Positions 8,054 through 16,742 of a stretch of DNA of 48,056 nt are shown here, piece by piece. The notes under the pieces were generated by a model, which was given only the letters and a program-made list of their open reading frames with translations, did not search any database and was not told the origin of the DNA. Within the stretch, counting starts at the first letter, position 1; each line of letters opens with the position of its first letter. This DNA is from DASUZB01 sp036377075 (GTDB lineage: Bacteria > Actinomycetota > CALGFH01), in the NCBI GenBank assembly GCA_036377075.1, contig DASUZB010000068.1, forward strand, positions 1 through 48,056. Reading direction: 5' to 3'. A program made the position numbers and the translations under genes.

Positions 8054-8940
8054 GACTGCACCGCCTGCCTGAAGAGGTCGGTGAGGGTCGGCTCGACCGC
8101 GCTGAAGTGGGTGACCCGTCCGGCTGAGCGGGCGGCGTCGAGCAGCGCCTGTTCGTCGGCGCCCGCCTCCAGCTCGACCACCACCCGGCCGTTGGCCCGG
8201 TCGAGCACCTGCGCGGCGGGCAGGTCCGTCGCCCAGTCGTGCGGGGCGCCGCTCACCTCGATCCGGTAGCGGCGCCGGCCGTCGGAGGCGCGCAGCTCGG
8301 CGACCGCGCCGGAGGCGACCAGCCGGCCCCGGTTGATGATCGCCACCGCCTCGCAGAGCCGCTCGACCAGCTCGAGCTGGTGGCTGGAGAAGATCACCGG
8401 GGTGCCGGCCGCCGCCTTGGCCTGCAGCACGCCGGCGAGCACGTCGACCCCGACCGGGTCGAGCCCGGAGAACGGCTCGTCGAGCACCAGCAGGTCGGGA
8501 TCGTGGACCAGCGCGGCGGCGAGCTGTACCCGCTGCTGGTTGCCGAGCGAGAGCGCCTCCACCCGGTCGCCCGCCCGCTCGCTCAGGCCGAGGCGCTCGA
8601 TCCAGTGCCCGGCCGAGCGCTTGGCCTCCACGGCGTCCAGGCCGTGCAGCTGGGCCAGGTACTGCAGCTGCGCCCGCACCCGCATCTTGGGGTAGAGCCC
8701 ACGCTCCTCCGGCATGTAGCCGGTGCGCCGGCGGGCGCGGTCGTCCATCGGGCGGCCCCGCCAGCGCACCTCGCCCGCGTCGGGCTTGAGCACCCCGAGC
8801 ACGATCCGCATGGCGGTGGTCTTGCCGGCGCCGTTGGGACCGACGAAGCCGAACATCCGCCCCTCGCCGACCGTGAAGGAGACGCCGTCGAGGGCGACCA
8901 CCTCGCCGTACCGGCGCGTCAGGCCGTCGAGTTCCAGCAC
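8050..8940 (-). CDS. ABC transporter ATP-binding protein, NatA-like
   Basis: 296 aa, GTG start at 8940 after a GGTGGGG stretch. Motifs: Walker A GPNGAGKT (34-41), signature LSLGNQQR (130-137, a variant of LSGGQ), Walker B LLVLDEP (150-156) and the switch SSHQ. A C-terminal domain of about 80 residues follows the nucleotide-binding domain, as in the DrrA/NatA group. It energises the permease encoded next in the operon. It is the first gene of the operon and is transcribed divergently from the alkyltransferase gene at 9123; the shared 182-bp region must hold both promoters. Confidence 0.93.
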   Translation of the reverse strand: MLELDGLTRRYGEVVALDGVSFTVGEGRMFGFVGPNGAGKTTAMRIVLGVLKPDAGEVRWRGRPMDDRARRRTGYMPEERGLYPKMRVRAQLQYLAQLHGLDAVEAKRSAGHWIERLGLSERAGDRVEALSLGNQQRVQLAAALVHDPDLLVLDEPFSGLDPVGVDVLAGVLQAKAAAGTPVIFSSHQLELVERLCEAVAIINRGRLVASGAVAELRASDGRRRYRIEVSGAPHDWATDLPAAQVLDRANGRVVVELEAGADEQALLDAARSAGRVTHFSAVEPTLTDLFRQAVQS

Positions 8941-9122
8941 CTACCCCACCCGTCCCGCCGTGATGCCGACATTTCGGGCTGCACCATACCAGCGGAGCCG
9001 GTCCCTGCCGTCCTGCCACGGAACGACGCCGCCGTCCACCTCGGGTGGTACGGCAGGCTGTGGGCGGGGAGGAGGCCTTTGTGAATTCTGACGTCAGCGG
9101 CTGATCGCCTCGCTGTAGCGTC

Positions 9123-9539
9123 GTGGCATGGGACCACCTGCACGCGCCGGACCCGTCGACCTTCGGCGACCGGGCCGGCGCCGGGTTCGAGGAGGCCGCC
9201 GAGCAGCTCGGGCAGTACTTCGCCGGGGAGCGCGCGGCGTTCACGCTGCGCACGCGGCTGCCCGGCAGCGAGTTCCGGCGGCGCGTCTGGCAGGCCGTGA
9301 GCGGCATCCCCTACGGGCAGACCTGGACCTACGCCCAGCTCGCCGAGGAGGTCGGCAGGCCCGACCGGCTCCGCGCCGTGGCCGCGACCAACGGCAGGAA
9401 CCCGCTCGCCGTGGTGGTGCCGTGCCACCGGGTCATCGGCAGCGACGGAAGCCTGACCGGCTACGCCGGCGGCCTGGCCCGTAAGCGGTTCCTGCTCGAC
9501 CTGGAGCGCACCGGCACGACCCAGGAGCGGCTCTTCTGA
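9123..9539 (+). CDS. ogt: Methylated-DNA-protein cysteine methyltransferase, short form
   Basis: 138 aa. The C-terminal DNA-binding/active-site domain is complete: FRRRVWQAVSGIPYGQTWTY, then the acceptor cysteine C101 in VVPCHRVIGSDGSLTGYAGG, ending in a KRFLLDLE segment. It removes alkyl groups from O6-alkylguanine by self-transfer to that Cys. It is shorter than usual (about 160-170 aa) because the N-terminal ribonuclease-like domain is almost absent. An in-frame TGA at 9102 rules out a longer start in this frame. A TAGCGT box (9116-9121) lies immediately upstream of the GTG, too close for a normal promoter/start arrangement, so the true start or an upstream frameshift needs care. Confidence 0.85.
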   Translation: MAWDHLHAPDPSTFGDRAGAGFEEAAEQLGQYFAGERAAFTLRTRLPGSEFRRRVWQAVSGIPYGQTWTYAQLAEEVGRPDRLRAVAATNGRNPLAVVVPCHRVIGSDGSLTGYAGGLARKRFLLDLERTGTTQERLF

Positions 9540-9548
9540 GTCGCATAG

Positions 9549-10232
9549 CTAACCCGACGGCTGATCGGCGTCGGGCTGGCCGGGGCGTACCAGGCCCGCC
9601 TCGTAGGCGGCGATCACGGCCTGCACCCGGTCGCGTAGGCGCAGCTTGTCGAGGATGTGGCCGACGTGGGTCTTCACGGTGCTCTCGCCGAGGAACAGCG
9701 TGCCCGCGATCTCCGCGTTGGACAGGCCCCTGGCGAGCAGCCGCAGCACCTCGACCTCGCGGTCGGTCAGCGGCTCCAGCCGGCTCGCGTCGGGGGCGGC
9801 CGGCCGTCCCCTGGCGAACTGCTCGATCAGCCGTCGCGTGACCGTCGGGGCGAGCAGGGCCTCGCCCTCGGCGGCCACCCGGATCGCCCTGACCAGGTCC
9901 TCCGGAGGCACGTCCTTCAGCAGGAAGCCGCTGGCGCCGGCGGCGAGCGCGTCGAAGACGTACTCGTCGAGGTCGTAGGTCGTCAGTATCACCACGCGCG
10001 GCGCGCTCGAGCCGGGCGCGGTGAGCCGCCTGGTGGCCTCGATGCCGTCCATCGCCGGCATTCGGATGTCCATGAGGACGACCCGCGGGAGGGTATGGCG
10101 GGACCGGTCGACGGCCTCGACGCCGTCGCCGGCCTCGGCCACCACCTCCATGTCTTCCTGGGCGTCGATGATCATGCGGAACCCTGCACGAACCAATGCC
10201 TGGTCGTCCGCGATCAGCACCCGGATGGTCAT
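9549..10232 (-). CDS. NarL/FixJ-family response regulator
   Basis: 227 aa. Receiver domain residues 1-120 with acidic pocket D9/D10, phospho-acceptor D55 (VVLMDIRMPAMDG), the conserved Thr in VVILTTYD and Lys in FLLKDV. The C-terminal LuxR-type helix-turn-helix begins at LTDREVEVLRLLARGLSNAEIA and ends with VKTHVGHILDKL. The ATG at 10232 overlaps the stop of the histidine kinase gene (ATGA), so the two are translated together. It probably controls the divergent ABC exporter at 11621-13287, as is common for this arrangement. Confidence 0.95.
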   Translation of the reverse strand: MTIRVLIADDQALVRAGFRMIIDAQEDMEVVAEAGDGVEAVDRSRHTLPRVVLMDIRMPAMDGIEATRRLTAPGSSAPRVVILTTYDLDEYVFDALAAGASGFLLKDVPPEDLVRAIRVAAEGEALLAPTVTRRLIEQFARGRPAAPDASRLEPLTDREVEVLRLLARGLSNAEIAGTLFLGESTVKTHVGHILDKLRLRDRVQAVIAAYEAGLVRPGQPDADQPSG

Positions 10233-11449
10233 GCCGGCGACCGTTCGGCGGGGTGGTCCGCCGGGTCGGCGCCGTTCACGGGGTCGATCGGCAGCCGGGC
10301 TTCCACCCGGAACCCGCCGCCCAGCGCCGGGCCGACGTGCAGCTCCCCGCCGGCGAGGGCGACGCGCTCCCGCATCCCGATCAGCCCGTGGCCCGCCGAC
10401 CCGCCGTCGACCGCACCTGGTCCGTCGTCGACCACGGTGATCAGCAGGCTCCCGGCTCCGTAGCGCACCAGCAGGTGCACGTTCGCGTTCGGCGCGTACT
10501 TGATGGCGTTGGTCAGCGCCTCCTGGACGACCCGGTAGGCGCAGAGGTCCACGACGGCGACCAGCGGCCGGGCGGTCCCCTCCACGCGCGCCTCGAGCCG
10601 GATCCCCGCCTCGCGCGCCTGCCCCACCAGCTCGTCGAGCTCTCCGAGGGTCGGCCGTGGCCGCAGCGGCGCCGCTCCCTCGCCCTTCCTGAGGACACCG
10701 AGCAGGGCGCGCAGCTCGCTCAGGGTGCTCCTGGCGGTGCGCTCGATCAGCCCGAGCGCGTCCATGGCTCGTTCGGGGCCGACCCAGGTGCTGCGCACCG
10801 CGCCGGCCTGGACGGCGATGACGCTGACGTTGTGCGCCACCATGTCGTGGAGCTCCCGCGCGATCCGGTTGCGTTCCTCCGCGGCGGCGCGACGCGCGTG
10901 CTCGTCGCGCTCCCGCTCCGACCTGACGGCACGCTGCTCGAGCTCGGCAAGGTAGGCGCGACGGGTCCGGGTCCGGTCGCCGAGCACCCAGGCGACCCCG
11001 TAGCCGAAGGCGACCCCGACCAGGTGCCCTAGCCCCCTCGAACTGCCCGTCGCCAGCAGCAGCCCGAAGGAGGCGGCCAGCACGCCGCCCGCGACGATCC
11101 CGGCAACGAGGCGGACGAGGCGGTCGCCGTACAGCGCCGCGGCGTAGACGCCGAACAGCAGGCCGACGCCGTTGAGCTCGGCGCGGACGGAGGTCGCGCT
11201 GACCACGAAGGCGGCGGTGAGCACCGCAAGCACCGCTCCCGTCCGGCTCCGGCGCCACAGCAGCGGCACCGTGCCGAACGGCAGGGCCACCAGGCCGACC
11301 GCGACGCCCCTGTGGCCGACCAGGGCGGCGTGCGCCAGCGCCGGCCCCGACAGCAGCAGCGCGGCGCCGAACACCATCCAGTCGACCACCCGGGGCGTGA
11401 AGCGGCCGGCCATCCAGAACCGCGGCTCCCCCTCCATGCCTTCGACCAT
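10229..11449 (-). CDS. Sensor histidine kinase, HisKA_3 (DesK/NarX-like) family
   Basis: About 406 aa from the ATG at 11449; ATGs at 11437 and 11413 are alternatives, the last having a GGAGGGGGAG site 12 nt upstream. The N-terminal half has four or more hydrophobic segments and no large periplasmic domain, so it may sense the membrane. A coiled-coil-like stretch (about 165-195) leads to the phospho-acceptor H201 in RIARELHDMVAHN. The HATPase domain shows VQEALTNAIKYA (N box) and VVDDGPGA (G1 box) with GLIGMRERV. It partners the response regulator encoded immediately downstream with a 4-bp overlap. Confidence 0.92.
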   Translation of the reverse strand: MVEGMEGEPRFWMAGRFTPRVVDWMVFGAALLLSGPALAHAALVGHRGVAVGLVALPFGTVPLLWRRSRTGAVLAVLTAAFVVSATSVRAELNGVGLLFGVYAAALYGDRLVRLVAGIVAGGVLAASFGLLLATGSSRGLGHLVGVAFGYGVAWVLGDRTRTRRAYLAELEQRAVRSERERDEHARRAAAEERNRIARELHDMVAHNVSVIAVQAGAVRSTWVGPERAMDALGLIERTARSTLSELRALLGVLRKGEGAAPLRPRPTLGELDELVGQAREAGIRLEARVEGTARPLVAVVDLCAYRVVQEALTNAIKYAPNANVHLLVRYGAGSLLITVVDDGPGAVDGGSAGHGLIGMRERVALAGGELHVGPALGGGFRVEARLPIDPVNGADPADHPAERSPA

Positions 11450-11473
11450 AACCGGGGCGTGCCCGCCCCGCAT

Positions 11474-11520
11474 CCACCACGGTGGGGATCGGCGGGGCCG
11501 GGAGATCCACCTGGAGGTGG
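11474..11520. promoter_or_regulatory. Two short inverted repeats in the divergent kinase / ABC promoter region
   Basis: Between the kinase and ABC genes, 11474-11485 reads CCACC-AC-GGTGG and 11507-11520 reads CCACCT-GG-AGGTGG. Both are built from the same CCACC/GGTGG half-sites. They lie in the only shared intergenic region of a two-component system and an exporter, so they are candidate binding sites for the NarL-type regulator. This is inference from position and symmetry; such GC-rich repeats can also arise by chance. Confidence 0.35.
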
Positions 11521-11620
11521 AGGTGCAACGGCCTCCAGGCCGATGGCGCCGGCGCCCGACGCGGCTACGTTCGCCCTCGAACGGCGCGACCCACCGAGCG
11601 TTCGAGAAAGGCAGGCGGAC

Positions 11621-12525
<905 letters not shown>

Positions 12526-12529
<4 letters not shown>

Positions 12530-13287
12530 CCAGGCTCGTCCGAACCGAGCTGTTGAAGCTCCGCACCATCCGGCTGCCGCTGGGCCTGCTGGCCACCGCC
12601 GCGGGAGTGACCGGCCTGATGACGGTGCTCGAGTCGACCAGGGCCGGCGGTCCCGGGCACATGGCGATCCCCCCGCTCGACACCGAGGCCGGCCTCACCA
12701 CCGTGCTGACCAGCACCGGGTTCGCCATGCTCATGGCGATGGTGTTCGGGGTCGCCGTGGCGAGCGGCGAGTTCCGCCATGGGACCGCCACGGCGACCTA
12801 CCTCGGCACCCCGGACCGGGCCCGCGTGCTGGTCGCGAAGGCCATCGCCGCCGCCCTGTTCGGGCTGCTGTTCGGCGTGGTGGGCGCGGCCGTCGCCAGC
12901 GGGGTCGGCCTGGCGTTCGTGGCCGCCAAGGGCTACGAGGTGACGGTCGCGGGGGCCACAGTCGCCCGCTACGCGGCCGGCGCGGTGCTCGGCACCGGGC
13001 TGCTGGCCGCCGTCGGGGTCGGCGTCGGGTCGCTCGTCCGGGCACAGGTCGGCGCGGTCGTCACGGTGTTCGCCTGGGGGTTCGTGGTCGAGCAGCTGCT
13101 GGCGGGACAGTTCGACGGCCTCGCCCCCTACCTGCCGTACACCGCGGCGACCACCATGGCCGGGGCGAGCCTCGGCGGCGGGGTGGACCCGCTGCCGTTC
13201 GCCGCCGCCGCGGCCCTGGTCGCCGCCACCGCCACGCTGCTCTCGATGGTGGCGGCGCGCACCACCGTCCGCGCCGACGTCTCGTAG
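12526..13287 (+). CDS. ABC-2 family permease
   Basis: 253 aa with six predicted hydrophobic segments and the N-terminal amphipathic start MTRLVRTELLKLRTIR that is typical of ABC-2 permeases. The segment VFGVAVASGEFRHGTATATYL is a family feature (GE-R-G-T). Its ATG overlaps the ATPase stop, so the two proteins should be made together as an exporter. The substrate is not evident; the two-component neighbour suggests an envelope-stress or antimicrobial role. Confidence 0.9.
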
Positions 13288-13302
13288 CCGACCCCCACGT
13301 GG

Positions 13303-16300
13303 TCAGGACCCGGCCAGGGAGGTGAGCAGGGCGTCGGCCCTCCGCGCCGCGACCTCGTTGCCCTTGCGCCGGTAGGCGGTGAGGGCCGATCGCGCCGCCG
13401 TGGCCGCCTCCGCGGCCTGCCCGCCGAGCCGCAGCGTCTCGGCGAGGTCGAGGAGGACGTCGGCCTTGCGGTTCAGCTTGTCGCAGCCCTCGCCGCGCGC
13501 CACCGCCTCGCGGGCGAGGGCCAGCGCCTCGGCGGCGCGGTCCGTCCTCGCCAGCGCGACCGCGGCGACGCTCCGCCAGGCGAGCTGCGTCTCGACGTCG
13601 CCCTCGGCGGCGGCCTCGCCGGCGCGGCGGGCCAGCTCCTCCGCCTCGCCGAGGCGTCCCTGGTCGAGCAGGACCCGGGCGAGCGCGGCCTCGAGCCCGG
13701 GCTGTTGCGCCGTCATCCCGCGGCGGACGAGTGCCTCGAGGCCGTCCCGCAGTGCCGCCTCGGCCGCGACCAGGTCGCCGGCGAGCCACGCCACCGTCCC
13801 GGCGGCCTCGGCCGTCGCCGCGGTCATGCGCTGGTCGCCCAGGCCGTCGAGGACCGTGCCCGCGTCGTCGAGCAGCCGCCGCGCCTCGGCGAAGCGCCCC
13901 CGCATCGCCGCCGAGCGCGCCAGGACGATCAGCGCGCCGGCCTCGAGGCGCCGGGCACCGCTGCTCCGTGACCTGGCGAGCGCCTCGGAGACCTCACGTT
14001 CCACCTCTGCCAGCGGCGTCGGTCCCCGCTCGAGCACCTGGCAGCGGAGCAGCATGATGCGGGTCTCCCAGCGCTCGTTGCGCGCCCTCCGAGCGAGCGC
14101 GAGCGCCCTGCCGGCGGCCTCGAGCGCCGGGCCGGTGTGGCCGGTGGTGGACTCGACCTCGGCGATCAGCCGCCAGGCGCGCGCCAGGCCGAGGTCGTCG
14201 CCGAGCCGCTCCAGCACCTCGACGGCCCGCTCCGCCTCGCGCCGGCCCCGTTCCAGCACGCCGTCGAGGTCGGTGTACCACATCACGCCGCAGCCACCGA
14301 GGGTGGCGCGCGCCTGGCCGACCTCGTCGCCGAGCGCGGCCGCGGTACGGACGGCGTCGTCGTAGGCCCGGCCCGCCTCGCCGAACCTGGCCGACCAGCG
14401 TAGCGCGTTGGCCTGGTCGAACAGGGCGACCAGGCGCGCCGGCTCGGTGGGCGGCAGCAGCTCGACCGCGCGCCGCGCCAGTGCCCTGGTGGCCCGCAGG
14501 TCGCCGAGCTCGAGCTTGTGGTGGGCGGCGGCGGCCAGGCCCACGCCGGTGCGGCGGGCCAGCGGAAGGTCGGCTGCCAGCGGGCTCAGCTCGCGCCGGT
14601 AGCGCAGCGCCTCCTCCAGGTGCAGGACCACGACCTCGGCGAACTGGGCCGAGCGGCGCTCGTCGACCACCTCCTCGAGCCAGGTGGCGTAGCGCTCGTG
14701 CAGCTCGGCCCGGGTTTCCTTGGGGATCGAGTGGTAGACGGTGTCGCGCAGCAGCCCGTGGAAGAAGCGGTAGCGGCCGTCGTTCTCGACCGGGGAGAGC
14801 AGGGCGCTGGAGTCGGCCCGGATCAGCTCCTTGCGCCGCAGCGCCGCCAGCTGGTCGCTCACGGAGCTCCGCAGCTCCTCGGGGGTGAGCGCCTGCACGG
14901 CGCTGCGGAAGAAGCGCTGCCCGAGCACGGCGGCGCGCTCGAGCACCGCGCGCTCGTCCGGGTCGAGCTGGTCCAGCCGCGCGGCGAGCAGCGCCTCGAC
15001 CGCTGGTGGCACCCGCAACCGCCCGCCGTCGTGGCCGCGACCGGCCGCAGCCTCGTCCAGCAGCGCGGCGACCAGCTCGACCAGGAACAGCGGGTTTCCC
15101 TCGGCCATGCGCACGGCCCTGGCGCGCTCCTGCGCCGGCAGCTCGACCCCACCGAGGAGGTGGCCGATGAGCTGCTCGGCCTCCTCGCCACCCAGCGGCG
15201 AGAGCTGCATCGTCAGGGCGTTGCGGCGGCCTCCCGCCCAGCCCGGCCGCCGGTCGAGCAGCACCGGCCGGGCCAGGCAGAGCAGCAGGATGGGGGCGTC
15301 GCGCGACCAGTCGACCAGGTGGTCGAGGACGTCGAGCAGGGTCGACTCGGCCCAGTGCAGGTCGTCGACCACCATGATCAGCGGCCGGCGCCTGGCGACC
15401 ACCTGGAACACGCGGCGGACGGCCCAGAAGGTGTCCTCCGGTGAGCCCGTGCCCTCGGTCGCGGCGAGGACCTCCGCCACCCGGCGGACGATGCGCTCGG
15501 CGTGGACCTCGCCGGCGACCAGCGCGGCGAGGCGTTCGAGGACCACGGCGGGCTCGGTGGTGCTGGCGATCCCGGCGGCCTCGGAGATCATGCGGGTGAT
15601 CGGGTAGTAGGTGATCACCCCGGAGCCGTAGGACAGGCAGCGGCCACGCAGCACGGTGGCGCGGTCGCCGACCGCCGTGGCCAGCTCGTCGGCCAGGCGG
15701 GTCTTGCCCACCCCCGCCGCGCCGAGCACGGTGACCAGGTGGCAGGAGCGCTCGCGCACGGCGCGGGCGAGGGTGAGGCGCAGCAGGGCGAGCTCCTGGC
15801 CGCGCCCGACGAGCGGCACCTCCGGGCGGAGCCGGCCGGGCGCGCCGGGGACGACGCCGAGCAGCCGGAAGGCGGGGACCAGGCTGGTCTTGCCCTTCAG
15901 CGCCAGCGGGGCGACGCCCTCGACCTCGACCGCGTCGCGGACCAGGCGCAGGGTGGACTCGCCGAGCAGGACCTCGCCCGGCTGCGCGGCCTGTTCCAGG
16001 CGGGCGGCGACGTTGACGGTGTCGCCGGCGGTGAACGGCTGGCCGCGGACGGCGCCGCCGTCCACCACCTCGCCGGTGTTGACGCCGGTGCGGGCGTGCA
16101 GGCGCACGCCGAAGTCGCGCAGCAGCTCGGCCCCGAGCTCGCGCAGGGCGTCGCGCAGCTCGACCGCGGCGCGCACCGCCCGCAGGGCGTCGTCCTCGTT
16201 GGCGACCGGGACGCCGAACACGGTCATGCAGCCGTCGCCCTCCAGCGGGCCGACGGTGCCGCCGTGGCTGCGGAGGACCCCGCTGGCGACCTCGTAGAAG

Positions 16301-16500
16301 CGGAGCATGACGCGGTGGAAGACCTCGGCGTCGAGCCGCTCGCCGACCTCGGTCGACCCGGCCACGTCGCAGAAGACCACCGTGGCGGTCTTGCGCGTCT
16401 CCCTGGCGGCACGCAGCGGTCGGCCGCAACCGGAGCAGAAGTTCGCGTCCTCGCCGGTGCCGCGACCGCAGTACGGGCACTCCCGCGCCAGGGTGCTCAC
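13303..16500 (-). CDS. Zinc-ribbon, class III cyclase, AAA ATPase and TPR regulator
   Basis: About 1065 aa from the GTG at 16500, which has GGGGGAGGAGG about 10 nt upstream; a GTG at 16524 would add 8 residues. Order: zinc ribbon C8/C11/C22/C25; nucleotide cyclase domain about 36-190 with metal ligands D45 (FCDVAGS) and D89 (EGDGCMTVFG) and transition-state N163/R167 (NVAAR). Next is an AAA-type NTPase with Walker A GAAGVGKT and Walker B LIMVVDDLHWAE, then a long TPR-like helical region. At the usual purine-selecting Lys (four residues before D89) there is Pro85, so base choice or activity may differ. It is divergent from the chemoreceptor-like gene. It resembles the actinobacterial adenylate/guanylate cyclase family with ATPase and TPR; it lacks a LuxR domain. 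Confidence 0.88.
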   Translation of the reverse strand: MSTLARECPYCGRGTGEDANFCSGCGRPLRAARETRKTATVVFCDVAGSTEVGERLDAEVFHRVMLRFYEVASGVLRSHGGTVGPLEGDGCMTVFGVPVANEDDALRAVRAAVELRDALRELGAELLRDFGVRLHARTGVNTGEVVDGGAVRGQPFTAGDTVNVAARLEQAAQPGEVLLGESTLRLVRDAVEVEGVAPLALKGKTSLVPAFRLLGVVPGAPGRLRPEVPLVGRGQELALLRLTLARAVRERSCHLVTVLGAAGVGKTRLADELATAVGDRATVLRGRCLSYGSGVITYYPITRMISEAAGIASTTEPAVVLERLAALVAGEVHAERIVRRVAEVLAATEGTGSPEDTFWAVRRVFQVVARRRPLIMVVDDLHWAESTLLDVLDHLVDWSRDAPILLLCLARPVLLDRRPGWAGGRRNALTMQLSPLGGEEAEQLIGHLLGGVELPAQERARAVRMAEGNPLFLVELVAALLDEAAAGRGHDGGRLRVPPAVEALLAARLDQLDPDERAVLERAAVLGQRFFRSAVQALTPEELRSSVSDQLAALRRKELIRADSSALLSPVENDGRYRFFHGLLRDTVYHSIPKETRAELHERYATWLEEVVDERRSAQFAEVVVLHLEEALRYRRELSPLAADLPLARRTGVGLAAAAHHKLELGDLRATRALARRAVELLPPTEPARLVALFDQANALRWSARFGEAGRAYDDAVRTAAALGDEVGQARATLGGCGVMWYTDLDGVLERGRREAERAVEVLERLGDDLGLARAWRLIAEVESTTGHTGPALEAAGRALALARRARNERWETRIMLLRCQVLERGPTPLAEVEREVSEALARSRSSGARRLEAGALIVLARSAAMRGRFAEARRLLDDAGTVLDGLGDQRMTAATAEAAGTVAWLAGDLVAAEAALRDGLEALVRRGMTAQQPGLEAALARVLLDQGRLGEAEELARRAGEAAAEGDVETQLAWRSVAAVALARTDRAAEALALAREAVARGEGCDKLNRKADVLLDLAETLRLGGQAAEAATAARSALTAYRRKGNEVAARRADALLTSLAGS

Positions 16501-16742
16501 CGCGGCCCTGACCTCCTCCCCCACGCGGCTCGCAGTCGCGTGGGAACCGCCGCGTCGTGGGGATGCTCGGGCAGGAACGCCGCTCCGGTCAAGTCACTCA
16601 CGCCCGCGCAATGCCGCCACGACGCCGGGTGGCGAGAGCGGCGCGAACCGGAAGGGAGCCGGCCAGCCCGGGTCAAGGCGTCAACCAAGAACGCCGAGAC
16701 CGAGAGGTGGCTGCGAGCGCCATCTCCAGGTGAGGAGGAGCG

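Noticed and set aside
6153..8940. Type III CRISPR locus
   Set aside because: Although a CARF-type domain is present, I found no repeats of CRISPR form and no Cas10, Cas7 or Cas6-like protein in the window.
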